A stretch of 64,000 nt of DNA, taken from Iris pallida. Taxonomy: Eukaryota > Streptophyta > Magnoliopsida > Asparagales > Iridaceae. The notes under the pieces were generated by a model. That model worked only from the letters and a program-made list of their open reading frames with translations. It was not told the origin of the DNA and searched no databases. The first letter of the stretch is position 1. Every line of letters begins with the position of its first letter. The DNA is taken from positions 32,301,652-32,365,651 of the forward strand of contig JANAVB010029819.1 in the NCBI GenBank assembly GCA_029216955.1. The letters run 5' to 3'. Shown one piece after another: positions 11,152-23,856 of the stretch. Made by a program: the position numbers and the translations under genes.

Positions 11152-14100
11152 TGTCACGCCCCAGAACCAGAATACTGGAGAGCGGAGGAATGACTCAGCC
11201 AGCTACGTATTACGGGTAGATGAATACCGTATAATACGATCAATGCTGTCTAACCAGACGAGGGGGTGCATACTACATAAAAGTCCTACTATGGTCATTA
11301 CACATCTATTGTCTCAATCATTCAAACAAGAAACAGAAATATAGAACATGTAAGATAAAGCAGTAAGGCGTCCCAAATGCTTTGTCAAAATGTTCTTGAT
11401 ATCTGGTTTTACAAAATATAGCCAGATTGATGTAGCAAAAGTATACACAATTGTTATCAGCTGCAGCCTGACTTAGTTACAATTATGCAAAAGTAAGTAC
11501 AAAACAATCCGACTAACATGTCGGTGCCAAACGGCAAGGTATAAAGTATTTAACAAAACGAGCGGGGAAGTAAGAAAACCCACTCGAGTCCTCCTGCGAT
11601 CATCCTTCTAGTGTTGACCATCTTGGAGGTAGAAGTAAGCTGGATCCTCGGAAACCGGCTCTAAATCTGGCCATGCAAAACCAGAGAGGTTAGACCTCTA
11701 ATAGCAAGTACCTCAAGGAAGGACGATATGAAGGATTAAACCAGTAAGTAAAGGAATATAATGATAATAGATCTCTGCTTGCTACTGGAACTCACATCAC
11801 ATCAAGACACTTCGGACCAACCTCCCAACCAAACAAGGACAGAAGTTGGCCCGTCATGTCCTGACATTCTGATCATCACAGTTAGGTAACAGAGTAGGTA
11901 CAGTACACAAACAAATCATCTTGAATGGCCAATCAACTACTACGGCTTGCTATTGTGAGTACCAAGTTATCCTGGAATAATGCAATTAGGGATTCTTCAG
12001 TTCTTACTATGTGCAAGCAAGGCTAGTCTATCCAGTCAATCAATTGGCCCATGCATGAATTAGACGAGTCCTAGCAGGACGCTCGTCAATATACAATATA
12101 CAATAATAATAAAAGCAGATACTGTTCCCTGCCCGTGTGGCAGATTTACAGTATCTGTGGGAACCAGCCGGCCCGTCGGGTACTACTCGTTCCAAGGGGG
12201 CTGCCATGTAAGAATTTGGGAATCCATTCTCTCCATGCAATCATTATTTTATTTAACTTAATAGTCCCTACGTTGAGTGAAATCTCATGCCGTGGATCAT
12301 GGTCATTCAAATGAGTACTTTCGTACGGGGTACGATATGCACAACTCTACAACGATACCAGTGCGGTTAGGTTGCAGGTCTTACATAGCGTAATGCAACA
12401 ATCAAATCTAACCACGGTAATCATGCCTTGACCATAAAGTACACATACTTCTTTCGTAGAAAAATAACTAAATAATTAAATAAATAATTTGAAGCCTGTA
12501 TGCCAATATTCGAGATTAGCCAGTCGATTACAATAGTTCATTATATGAACGGGTCTCATTCGTTCAATTCAATAAGACGACTAGCCAGCCTCTTTAGTTC
12601 CAACTAGGAACGCATGATCAATTTTAGTCAAGCTAACAATTATCATCAATGGTATCAAGGCATGAAAGTCAACTAGTATTCAGTGGGGTCGAGTCTACAA
12701 CCTTCAGGGTCTAATTCCAGTCAATCCGGGTATCTATAACTCAATTCATGACACATGGTACATCCCACGTAACAATCTATAATTAATAGAAGTATTAACA
12801 TATCATGATTTATCAAGTTTATGCAAAAAGGCGTAAGAATATAAAATGGACGTAAAATATCTAATAAAATATCAATATTCAGGGCTATAGAATAGTCATG
12901 CGGCTAAGTCTAATGCGGCCAGGATGAATCTTATGCGGCAAGGAAAAGAGTCGGGTTCATGTGGCTCAGGGGGTAGAGGCGCATGCGGCTGAAGAGGCAG
13001 GAACCTATGCGGCTGGCGAGTGGGACTAGCTCCCATGCGGCAAGCAGAAGGGGTGTTCCATGCGGCTAGGATGAATTGGGCTCATGCGGCCGAAAAAGGC
13101 AAGGCACATGCGGTCAGCGGGAAGGATACTCATGCGGCTGGCGGGAATGAGTCCATGCGGCTCAACCAAGTCGAACCCCATGCGGCCGGATCAAGGAGAT
13201 TGCTTATGCGACTGGCGGGGGGGAGAAGTTCATGCGGCTATAAGGTTCAGGACCTCATGCGGACAGCGAGTGAGCCTGGTTCATGCGGCTGGATTTGGAG
13301 AGAAATCCATGCGGTCAAGAAAGACGGGGGCGCATATGCGGTTAAGTGGGGAAAGTCCATGCGGCTAGGAGAACTCCCTATGCGGCTGGGCTCAAATGAG
13401 TCTCATGCGGCCGGGTAGAAACTTTTCATGCGGCTGAGAAGGAAACAACCCATGCGGCTGGGAATCACTTGTCGCATGAATTATTCATGCGGTCAAGTCA
13501 AGTACTGTTCTTCTTCTCCAAGTTTCAGAGAAGAAGAACACCATAAACCCAAGCTTCCAAGTTCCATAAAACCTTCATCCAGAGTCCAAATTCGAACTTT
13601 CTTAGGTCAAAATTGGGTAGAACGAAATTCTCTACAACATGGAACCATCAAAACTTGAAGATAACAAAGTTTACTAGATCAAGACCTAAGAAACCCGAAA
13701 ATATAACAAACTTAGATCTACAACAAATTAGCTATGGAAATTGAAAATGCTAAGTACTAAAAAGACTTAGAATCAAATAAGGAGGATGATGGAACAATAA
13801 TAATGGGGATCCATCAAGAAGCAAGTTGGCACTTGCCTACGGTTTGGTAGGTGGAGAGAGAGTAATGAAGAAGAAGAAGAGGAGTAATGGTGAAGAAGTA
13901 AAGTAAATGAGGAGAGAGAAGGGAGAGGGTGACTTAAATAGAAAGGTGGTGGTAGGTGGGAGTTGGGCCGGGTCCAATGGGTCCAATAAGGCTAACCCGA
14001 AAGTAAGACTAAAGCAGAAAATAAAATACAAAAAATAAAGTATGGAAACAAAATTACAGAAATATAATTGCAGGAAATAAATTAACATGAAAATTAAAGA

Positions 14101-14269
14101 GCAGCTAATAGAATTGCAGAAAAATAAAGTGCAAAGAATAAAATGCAGATAATTAATTAACATGAAGTTATTAGGAATTTAAATACAGGATACTACATGA
14201 TAAATGCTAAATAAATACATTCAGGCAATATACGTATTAAAATACGCATTCTGGGAACGGGGAGTGACA
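11152..14269 (-). mobile_element. LTR-A of the Tekay-type tandem element (3118 bp)
   Basis: The ends are TGTCA at 11152 and TGACA at 14269, a perfect 5-bp terminal palindrome shared with LTR-B at 19474-22601. The two LTRs differ at roughly one base in 60 or more in the stretches I compared, so the copies are recent. LTR-A serves as 3' LTR of B and 5' LTR of A. Outside the CATGCGGC zone it holds no gene. Open frames such as 12040-12240 have no recognisable product and recur only because the LTR is duplicated. A TATA-like CTATTTAAG can be read on the minus strand near 13935-13943, where U3 promoter sequence would be expected. Confidence 0.95.
12893..13497. repeat. Scattered CATGCGGC motif array in LTR-A
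   Basis: About 25 copies of ATGCGGC (mostly CATGCGGC; variants ATGCGGT, ATGTGGC, ATGCGAC) sit on the plus strand in about 600 bp, separated by spacers of about 15-25 bases that do not resemble each other. The last copies form a small inverted pair (tcgcatgaa...tcatgcgg). In element sense the motif reads GCCGCATG. The zone lies in the right half of the LTR, about 770 bp from the 14269 end, i.e. upstream of the likely U3 promoter in neither an ORF nor a microsatellite. Confidence 0.85.
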
Positions 14270-14300
14270 TCTCTACCCACCTTGAAAAAAATTCCGTCCT
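14270..14300 (-). promoter_or_regulatory. Polypurine tract region of element B
   Basis: Read on the minus strand, the sequence just before LTR-A is GGACGGAATTTTTTTCAAGG followed by TGGGTAGAGA and then the LTR start TGTCAC. The pattern of 'gaggacgaaatt...aagg.gggtaga' directly upstream of the 3' LTR is characteristic of Tekay/Del chromoviruses and primes plus-strand synthesis. The last stretch is purine-rich but interrupted by T residues. Confidence 0.7.
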
Positions 14301-14440
14301 CGGAATTTCAAATTCAAGCAAGATAGAAACATCGGGGCTAAACCAATCTAAGTACAAGCAATTCAATCAAGCAATCATTTTACAATGCCCATAGCAAGTA
14401 ACATATATGTAAATCCATCAATCTACGATATCAAACAATT

Positions 14441-15643
14441 CTACCCATAAGGTGATAAGCATGAGGGATCAAGACAATCAAGGTATACAGAAAAAGATAT
14501 ACCTTGTGAGTCAAACAGGTGTGGATACCGTGATCGGATATCATCCTCACGTTCCCACGTTGACTCTCCCAAGGAGTGATGACCCCAAGCAACACGGACA
14601 AGACTAATTGTTCGGTTCTTGAGTATCTTCTCTCTTCGGTCCAAAATGGACACAGACTGTTCCTCGTAAGACAGGTTGGTACCAACAACCAACTCAGAAT
14701 GATCAAGGATATGGCTTGGGTCCGATACATACCTTCGCAACTGAGATACATGAAATACGTCATGTACCTCTCGTAACGAAGGTGGGAGTGATAAACGATA
14801 AGCAACATCGCCTATCCGATCAAGGATAACAAATGGGCCTACGTACCGCGGACTCAGTTTCCCGCGAACGCCAAATCTAATGACCCCACGGGTAGGTGAG
14901 ATCCGCAAGAATACGTGGTCCCCAACAGAGAACTCTAACGGCCTACGATGCTGGTCCGCCCAATGACGATGCCGATCCTGTGCAACACGAAGTCGCTCTC
15001 TAATTCCCTTAATCACTTCAACCGTCTGAACAATCATTTCTGGGCCTAGCATCTTCCTTTCTCCGATATCATCCCATGCTAGTGGCGATCTAAACTTCTT
15101 ACCATATAGTGCTTCAAATGGCACCATCTGGATACTGGCTTGATAACTGTTGTTGTATGAGAACTCGACCAAGTGAAGGTGACTCTCCCAAGACCCTCTA
15201 AAATCTAGAGTACAAGCTCGCAACATGTCTTCCAAAGTCTGAATCGTCCTTTCTGATTGCCCGTCCGTCTGCGGATGGTAAGCCGTGCTAAATCTTAACT
15301 TGGTACCCAGACTATGATGTAAGCTCTTCCAAAAATGCGATGTAAAGCGGGTATCCCGATCCGACACAATACTGACCGGAACTCCATGCTGCCTGACTAT
15401 CTGTTGCATATACAACTCTGCCAACTTTTCTGTAGATTGCCCTACTCTGAAAGGTAGAAAATGCGCCACCTTCGTAAGCCGATCTACTATCACCCAAATA
15501 GCATCTTTACCACTTGGTGATCTCGGTAAACCGGTCACAAAGTCCATTGTAAATGCTCCTATTTCCATTCCGGGATAGGAAGCGGTTACAATAATCCTGC
15601 TGGCCTCTGCTGTTCTGCCTTCACTTGCTGACATACTAAGCAA
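14441..15643 (-). pseudogene. Element B integrase with C-terminal chromodomain (frame-shifted from the rest of pol)
   Basis: This 400-codon frame starts inside integrase and reads MDFVTGLPRS (first catalytic Asp), SIVSDRDTRFTSHFW (second), GQSERTIQTLE (Glu), then the C-terminal integrase domain (VGPFVILDRIGDVAYRLSLP). It ends with a chromodomain-like tail (SVSILDRREKILKNRTISLVRV, then STWERED, RYPHLF). The tail places the element among Tekay/Del chromoviruses, whose chromodomains direct insertion into certain chromatin. Relative to the upstream frame there is a one-base deletion near 15551, and stops at 15559-15561 (Trp codon position) and 15586-15588 (Gln codon position). The apparent start codon is an artefact of this frameshift. 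Confidence 0.9.
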
Positions 15644-18480
15644 CGAGAAACAAATCTAGCTATCTCTCTCTTCATCCCGTTCCACCAGAAGTGCTGCTTG
15701 ATATCTTGGTACATCTTGGTCCCTTCAGGGTGAATAGAATATTGAGAACTGTGAGCTTCTGCCATAACCTCCTGTCTGATATCTCCACTAGGAACACATA
15801 GGCGTGACCCAAACCTAAGTGTACCATCTTCATGGATTTGTATCTCCTTTCTGAGTCCTGACTCACATTCTGTCCTAAGCTTCTGAATCCTTGGGTCATG
15901 TGCCTGAGCTGCCTTGATCCTGTCTACCAAGTCGGATTGAACTTGTAGACTAGACAGAATTCCTACATCACTAGAAAGTATAACTTCAATGCCCATCTCC
16001 TGAAGGTCTTCTAAGATATGTCTCTGCGTTGTCAACATAAATGCGCCGCCTCTTCTGCTGAGAGCGTCTGCTACCACATTAGCCTTGCCTGGATGATACT
16101 GAAGCTCCACGTCATAATCCTTGATCAACTCCAATCATCTTCTCTGCCTCATGTTCAGTTCCTTCTGGGTAAAGATGTACTTCAGACTTTTGTGATCTGT
16201 GTATATCTCCACTCGGTCACCATATAAGTAATGCCTCCATAGCTTCAGAGCAAACACTACTGCCGCCAATTCCAGGTCATGAGTTGGGTAATTCTTCTCG
16301 TGGTCCCGAAGCTGCCTAGATGCATATGCTATCACCTTCCCATGCTTCATGAGGACACATCCAAGTCCTTTACCTGACGCATCACAATATACGGTAAAAC
16401 CTCCAGGTCCAACTGGCAATGTAAGAATGGGCGCTGATATCAACTTCTGCTTCAAAGTCTCGAATGATGCCTGACATTCTGCCGACCAATCAAATGGCAC
16501 ATCCTTCCGGGTCAAGCGGGTTATGGGCGCTGAAAGCCTTGCAAAATCTGACACAAACCTTCTGTAATATCCTGCCAATCCCAAGAAATTCCGTACATCA
16601 GCTACGGTCTTGGGTACTGGCCAACTCTTCACTGCTTCTACCTTCTTGGGATCCACTGCTACTCCAGTTCCTGATACAATATGTCCCAAAAATGAAATAT
16701 GGTCCATCCAGAACTCACACTTGCTGAGCTTGGCATACAACTGGTTCTCTCTCAGAACCTGCAACACTTTCCTGAGGTGGTCTTCATGCTCCTCTTCACT
16801 AGCAGAGTACACAAGAATGTCGTCGAGAAATACTACGACAAACTGATCTAAATACGGCATAAAGATGCGATTCATCAAATCCATGAAGATAGCTGGAGCA
16901 TTGGTCAAACCAAACGGCATTACTAAAAACTCATAATGCCCATACTTCGACCTGAATGCTGTCTTGGGAATGTCTTCCTTCCGAACCCTCACGTGATGAT
17001 ACCCTGAACGAAGATCTATTTTGGAGAAAACTCTAGCCTTGCTCAACTGATCAAATAAGTCGTCGATCCTGGGTAATGGGTACTTGTTCTTTACTGCTGC
17101 CGCATTTAGCTTCCTGCAGTCAATACATAATCTGGATGATCCATCCTTCTTCCCTACAAGTACCACTGGTGCTGCCCATGGTGACACGCTAGCTTGGATA
17201 AACTTTTTCTCCTTCAATTCCTTTATGTGCTGATACACCTTGGCCTGCTCTGAATCCACCATTCTGTAAACCCGATCTGATATTGGTTTAGTTCCTGGTG
17301 CCAATTCTATACGGAACTCAATATCTCTAACTGGTGGTAGACCTGGAAGTTCTTCGGGAAATACGTCTAGAAATTCTTCAACTACCTTCGGAGTCTGAAC
17401 TTCTTCCATTGTTGTTACTACTCCCTGCTCTTGCTGAGTTGCCTCTGACCTGACCAAGGTGAACCTCTCCATGCCTGGAATATCAAAAGATATACTTCCA
17501 CTACGACAATCTATTGTCGCATGACTGTCTTTCAGCCAGTCCATGCCTAAGATAACGTCGAAATTTCCAACAGGAAATTCTATCAACCGGGCGGGTAAAG
17601 GATGCCCGTACACCACAACACTACATGCTAAACTAACTCTACTAACTCCCACGAGCCCATTACCAGTGAGTATATTCAACCTCCCTGGCAATGCCTCAAA
17701 CTCCACTCCTAGTCGTGTCGTAAATTGTGCAGATATAAATGAATGGGATGCTCCCGAATCAAACAATGCTACTGCGGGATATAAGGCGACGAGAATGTTA
17801 CCTGCCACAACATCTCCTGATGCCAATGCCTCTTCCAAGGACAGTGTGAATGCCTGCCCTCGACCTCCTTGCTGGTTCCCATGCTGCGGCCTAGCCTGGT
17901 GCTGCTGCTGGCCTCTGCCTTGATGATGCTGGGGTGGTCTACGCTGGTGTTTTTGCATCGGCGACCCCTGCTGCCGAAACATCTGAGCCTGTGGTACTAA
18001 CGGACGCTGCGCCAATGGTCTCACTGCCACTGCTGGTCCTCGATACTGTCCTACCCCTGGTGCTGGCAGAGCAGGAAACTGCTGCCCTGGTCCTCCTGAC
18101 CTCGAATTTATGGGACATATGGTAACCCGATGATCTGGGTTTCCACATATCAAACACAGTCCGTTCAATGCCCGACACACGTCTCTAGTGTGCCCCATCT
18201 TTCCGCAATAAGTACAGCCCGCTGGGGGTTGCTGGTTCTTCTTCTGTTGCTGTTGCTGTTGCTGCCTGGGTGGTGCTGGCCCCCGTATCGCCACATCGTG
18301 GATACGAATGCCAGGGGATGGTGCTGTTGTTCGGGGTGCTGCTCCCCCTCCTCCTTCAATCTGACTGTGAGATCTCTTCTGACCTCCAGTCCTTGCCGTA
18401 AGCCTCTGAATGGTGATTTCATGCCTGCGGGTTGCCGTCAATATTTCGTCAAAAGTCTGGTAGTTGTGCCCCTCTATCAA
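15586..18480 (-). pseudogene. Element B protease-RT-RNase H-integrase N-terminus, interrupted
   Basis: Two in-frame segments (16135-18480 and 15586-16134) continue the gag-pol frame. They hold the two zinc knuckles, the FDSGASHSF protease site, RT with FLDDILVYS, RNase H with [11 protein letters not shown], and then the integrase zinc region ending CLVCQQVKAEQQRPAGLL. The break at about 16133-16135 is a nonsense change: copy A has CCA (Trp on the minus strand) where B has TCA. The break at about 18480-18482 is also a nonsense change, with TTG (Gln) in A and TTA in B. Both are C-to-T type changes. The [10 protein letters not shown] of A is CIDCRKLN here. Confidence 0.92.
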
Positions 18481-19353
18481 TTACAAGAGCTCAAGATGAA
18501 ACCCTTGCTGGAACCTCATCGCCCTCTGGCGCTCCGTTGCTACCATCTCTGGGGCAAACCTACTCAATCTGCAGAACTCCGCTGCGTAAGCATCTACAGT
18601 CTTGCCAGCCAGCCTGAGGCTGATAATCTTCTGTTGTAGCTCAAACTGCGCCACAACTCCATAGTACTTCGTCTTGAATCTTGCTGTAAAATCGTCGCAA
18701 GCAACGGGACGTCTGATGCCTACTTTCTCTGCTTCCCACCAATCACGTGCGAGATCCTGAAGTAACAACTTTACTAGATCCACACGTTCTTCTACCGGTA
18801 CCTTAGCTGCTGTCAGAATAGCCTCAATATCCTTAAGCCATGCATCTGCTGAGATGGCATCCTCCGTGCCCTCGAAACGGCAGGGGTTGTACTTGCAAAA
18901 CCTGGCTGATGCTCCTGAATCAGTCCTCACTCCTCTTTCCAATACCGTCTGTAATCCTTGGTTGAGTAGTACATTCTGCTCTTGTAGCTGAGTGTGCATG
19001 CGCTGCTGGACCAACATCTGATGTTGCTGAGCAGCCATCATTCCTCTCATGATCTCCAGAAGGGCTGGTGTGTCCACTTCCACAGGGGTAGGTGGAACTA
19101 CGGGTGGGTTCGGAATATCCGGATACTGCGGTCCAACTGCTGGTTCTACTATCACTTCTTCCTGGGTAGCCTCCTGAGGTGAGACTGGCCCTTGTTGCTG
19201 ACCAACAGGGTCAGGTTGTCCATGTTGCTGTCCATGTTGTTGCTGTCCAGCTCTGACAGATGCGGACGAGGTGCCCCTAAGAAAAGGGACAAGAGAACAA
19301 TCAAACGACCGGATATGAAGGATCAATGAAGTCAAAGAATACCGAAATGTCAA
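18481..19353 (-). pseudogene. Element B gag N-terminal part, ended by a nonsense mutation
   Basis: 290 codons matching the first quarter of copy A's polyprotein: a Gln/Pro-rich N-terminus, then the capsid-type domain with [19 protein letters not shown] and [15 protein letters not shown]. It would form the particle that packages element RNA. The frame ends at the TAA described for the next segment. Start codon and surrounding leader are the same as in copy A (11031). Gag domain alone could still be made. Confidence 0.88.
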
Positions 19354-19451
19354 GCAAGGGTTGAGAACAACGAATCATGAGATCAAGGGGGAACATATGT
19401 GATTGAGACATCCTATAAATCAAAACACCCCACAAGTCTGAAATCAGACCT

Positions 19452-19464
19452 GCATGGGCCACCA
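19452..19464 (-). promoter_or_regulatory. Candidate non-standard primer-binding site of element B
   Basis: Minus-strand TGGTGGCCCATGC, nine bases inside the end of LTR-B, identical to copy A and to the plus-strand copy next to LTR 1 of element C. See the entry at 11130-11142 for why the role is inferred only. Confidence 0.45.
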
Positions 19465-19473
19465 CTAAAACCT

Positions 19474-22400
19474 TGTCATGCCCCAGAACCAGAATACTGG
19501 AGAGCGGGGGAATGACTCAGCCAGCTACGTATTACGGGTAGATGAATACCGTATAATACGATCAATGCTGTCTAACCAGACGAGGGGGTGCATACTACAT
19601 AAAAGTCCTACTATGGTCATTACACATCTATTGTCTCAATCATTCAAACAAGAAACAGAAATATAGAACATGTAAGATAAAGCAGTAAGGCGTCCCAAAT
19701 GCTTTGTCAAAATGTTCTTGATATCTGGTTTTACAAAATATAGCCAGATTGATGTAGCAAAAGTATACACAATTGTTATCAGCTGCAGCCTGACTTAGTT
19801 ACAATTATGCAAAAGTAAGTACAAGACAATCCGACTAACATGTCGGTGCCAAACGGCAAGGTATAAAGTATTTAACAAAACGAGCGGGGAAGTAAGAAAA
19901 CCCACTCGAGTCCTCCTACGATCATCCTTCTAGTGTTGACCATCTTGGAGGTAGAAGTAAGCTGGATCCTCGGAAACCGGCTCTAAATCTGGCCATGCAA
20001 AACCAGAGAGGTTAGACCTCTAATAGCAAGTACCTCAAGGAAGGACGATATGAAGGATTAAACCAGTAAGTAAAGGAATATAATGATAATAGATCTCTGC
20101 TTGCTACTGGACCTCACATCACATCAAGACACTTCGGACCAACCTCCCAACCAAACAAGGACAGAAGTTGGCCCGTCATGTCCTGACATTCTGATCATCC
20201 CAGTTAGGTAACAGAGTAGGTACAGTACACAAACAAATCATCTTGAATGGCCAATCAACTACTACGGCTTGCTATTGTGAGTACCAAGTTATCCTGGAAT
20301 AATGCAATTAGGGATTCCTCAGTTCTTACTATGTGCAAGCAAGGCTAGTCTATCCAGTCAATCAATTGGCCCATGCATGAATTAGACGAGTCCTAGCAGG
20401 ACGCTCGTCAATATACAATATACAATAATAATAAAAGCAGATACTGTTCCCTGCCCGTGTGGCAGATTTACAGTATCTGTGGGAACCAGCCGGCCCGTCG
20501 GGTACTACTCGTTCCAAGGGGGCTGCCATGTAAGAATTCGGGAATCCATTCTCTCCATACAATCATTATTTTATTTAACTTAATAGTCCCTACGTTGAGT
20601 GAAATCCTATGCCGTGGATCATGGTCATTCAAATGAGTACTTTCGTACGGGGTACGATATGCACAACTCTACAACGATACCAGTGCGGTTAGGTTGCAGG
20701 TCTTACATAGCGTAATGCAACAATCAAATCTAACCACGGTAATCATGCCTTGACCATAAAGTATACATACTTCTTTCGTAGAAAAATAACTAAATAATTA
20801 AATAAATAATTTGAAGCCTGCATGTGCCTGTATGCCAATATTCAAGATTAGCCAGTCGATTACAATAGTTCATTATATGAACGGGTCTCATTCGTTCAAT
20901 TCAATAAGACGACTAGCCAGCCTCTTTAGTTCCAACTAGGAACGCATGATCAATTTTACTCAAGCTAACAATTATCATCAATGGTATCAAGGCATGAAAG
21001 TCAACTAGTATTCAGTGGGGTCGAGTCTACAACCTTCAGGGTTTAATTCCAGTCAATCCGGGTATCTATAACTCAATTCATGACACATGGTACATCCCAC
21101 GTAACAATCTATAATTAATAGAAGTATTAACATATCATGATTTATCAAGTTTATGCAAAAAGGCGTAAGGATATAAAATGGACGTAAAATATCTAATAAA
21201 ATATTAATATTCAGGGCTATAGAATAGTCATGCGGCTAAGTCTAATGCGGCCAGGATGAATCTTATGCGGCAAGGAAAAGAGTCGGGTTCATGCGGCTCA
21301 GGGGGTAGAGGCGCATGCGGCTGAAGAGGCAGGAACCTATGCGGCTGGCGAGTGGGACTAGCTCCCATGCGGCAAGCAGAAGGGGTGTTCTATGCGGCTA
21401 GGATGAATTGGGCTCATGCGGTCGAAAAAGGCAAGGCACATGCGGTCAGCGGGAAGGATACTCATGCGGCTGGCGGGAATGAGTCCATGCGGCTCAACCA
21501 AGTCGAACCCCATACGGCCGGATCAAGGAGATTGCTTATGCGGCTGGCGGGGGGGGGAAGTTCATGCGGCTATAAGGTTCAGGACCTCATGCGGCCAGCG
21601 AGTGAGCCTGGTTCATGCGGCTGGATTTGGAGAGAAATCCATGAGGTCAAGAAAGACGGGGGCGCATATGCGGTTAAGTGGGAAAAGTCCATGCGGCTAG
21701 GAGAACTCCCTATGCGGCTGGGCTCAAATGAGTCTCATGCGGCCGGGTAGAAACTTTTCATGCGGCTGAGAAGGAAATAACCCATGCGGCTGGAAATCAC
21801 TTGCCGCATGAATTATTCATGCGGTCAAGTCAAGTACTGTTCTTCTTCTCCAAGTTTCAGAGAAGAAGAACACCATAAACCCAAGCTTCCAAGTTCCATA
21901 AAACCTTCATCCAGAGTCCAAATTCGAACTTTCTTAGGTCAAAATTGGGTAGAACGAAATTCTCTACAACATGGAACCATCAAAACTTGAAGATAACAAA
22001 GTTTACTAGATCAAGACCTAAGAAACCCAAAAATATAACAAACTTAGATCTACAACAAATTAGCCATGGAAATTGAAAATGCTAAGTACTAAAAAGACTT
22101 AGAATCAAATAAGGAGGATGATGGAACAATAATAATGGGGATCCATCAAGAAGCAAGTTGGCACTTGCCTACGGTTTGGTAGGTGGAGAGAGAGTAATGA
22201 AGAAGAAGAAGAGGAGTAATGGTGAAAAAGTAAAGTAAATAAGGAGAGAGAAGGGAGAGGGTGACTTAAATAGAAAGGTGGTGGTAGGTGGGAGTTGGGC
22301 CGGGTCCAATGGGTCCAATAAGGCTAACCCGAAAGTAAGACTAAAGCAGGAAATAAAATACAGAAAATAAAGTACGGAAACAAAATTGCAGAAATATAAT

Positions 22401-22601
22401 TGCAGGAAATAAATTAACATAAAAATTAAAGAGCAACTAATAGAATTGTAGAAAAATAAAGTACAGAGAATAAAATGCAGATAATTAATTAACATAAAGT
22501 TATTAGGAATTTAAATACAGGATACTACATGATAAATGCTAAATAAATACATTCAGGCAATATACGTATTAAAATACGCATTCTGGGAACGGGGAGTGAC
22601 A
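19474..22601 (-). mobile_element. LTR-B of the Tekay-type tandem element (3128 bp), 5' LTR
   Basis: TGTCA at 19474 and TGACA at 22601 delimit it. It is colinear with LTR-A apart from scattered substitutions and small indels, such as about 9 extra bases near 20820. Immediately right of 22601 the sequence switches to the gag region of element E, so this is the true outer boundary of the insertion. The matching target duplication on the left cannot be tested because the left side of the tandem was lost. No gene inside: the open frames within it are repeats of those in LTR-A. Confidence 0.95.
21230..21830. repeat. Scattered CATGCGGC motif array in LTR-B
   Basis: The same array as at 12893-13497, one motif copy for one, with a few point changes that alter single motifs in each direction: CATGTGGC in A is CATGCGGC here, while CATGCGGC in A is CATACGGC at about 21513. 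The motifs are therefore accumulating ordinary substitutions. Confidence 0.85.
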
Positions 22602-23223
22602 AGTGTCGAGGCGCTGTCGATCACTGGGACCGTCTTGATCATTCTCAGTCATGAATGTCGTTCTCACATGAGGAGAAGTGGAAGGAACTGTAGAAGACGT
22701 GCCCTCCGAATCATACCCTCGCATAGAGAAGTCATTGGGGTATGTGGGAATATTCTTCTCTGGTTTGGACTTGGAGGAAGTGCCACCCCCTGCATAGGAG
22801 GTTGCCTCGTCTTGGCGCTTGTGGACATTTTCAGAGACGTCAGAATCTGTTGTATCTGCTGGAGGGATTGTTTCCCCTGGTACATCTTCTTGAAATATCG
22901 AATTTTTGTGGATGTTCCGAGGAGTGATACCCCCAGCTTCAAGTACCCCCAGGGACGTAGATGACGAATCTCCAAGTGTTGAAGATTTCGTCTATGAGCG
23001 GGTACCTTGATAAACTCCTCCTGTGATGGCTGTGGACAACCGCTTAGATGAGAGTTTCTTGGCCGCGCTGGTTGAGATCATCGGGCTGGAGGTATTTATT
23101 TTTTTCCCTCCTTTGCCGATAAGGACCTTTCGGGCTGAGTTACAGGAGGCGAAAGGAAGCGCCTCGTCTCCCGAGCTTTGTTGTAGGACCGGTCCTGGCT
23201 GTTGCAATCGTTGGAAGACGGAC
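22602..23223 (-). pseudogene. Element E gag segment between insertions B and C
   Basis: On the minus strand this segment continues E's gag from 32653 once element C is removed. Near 23010-23060 it reads KLSSKRLSTAITGGVYQGTRS, resembling KAAVSTSGVFEGTRSRKKSL in D. At its left end it reads PSTSPHVRTTFMTENDQ, resembling D's GRVRTVYMAGDDVESD near 63440. At least one frameshift lies between these blocks. The region right of the D motif, including the capsid-like domain, is absent from E; it was lost at the A/B insertion. Low-complexity Ser/Lys/Gln composition as in D. Confidence 0.75.
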
Positions 23224-23773
23224 TGTAAAACCTCTATTTTTTCAATTATTTTTTATTAATTTATTAGACTTAAAAATAAATTTATACAATTTATGGTTTT
23301 ATTTTTTTATTTTTTTGATGACCCGGTTTGGCCAATTCAGCCCGAACAGGGCCCGAACCAAAAATTTAAGCCCATGTGAGCATGTGGGGTGACTAAGATG
23401 GCCATGTAGGAACATTTCTTGTGTGTACAAATATTTTTAAATAATTTTGAGACTTATTGAATATTTATTGACTTTTGGTACAAAATTTATGTTTTATTAA
23501 TAAAATAATATTTTACAAGATGGTACAATTTTCTGGACCCATACATGGGTGAGCGGTAAAGTTCACCCATTGGGACGATTATTATTATTTTATTATAATT
23601 TAAGTTATTTTGTGGAGATTTAATAAACATGTTTTCCTATTTAAATATTATTACTATGTTGAGTTGATTTATTAAGGATTGAATTTATATATATGTAGAT
23701 ATGCTCAAATATATTAAATAATTGGATAGTTGACTTTTAAATGGTATTTGGATTTTAAATAGATTTTTTGGTG

Positions 23774-23856
<83 letters not shown>

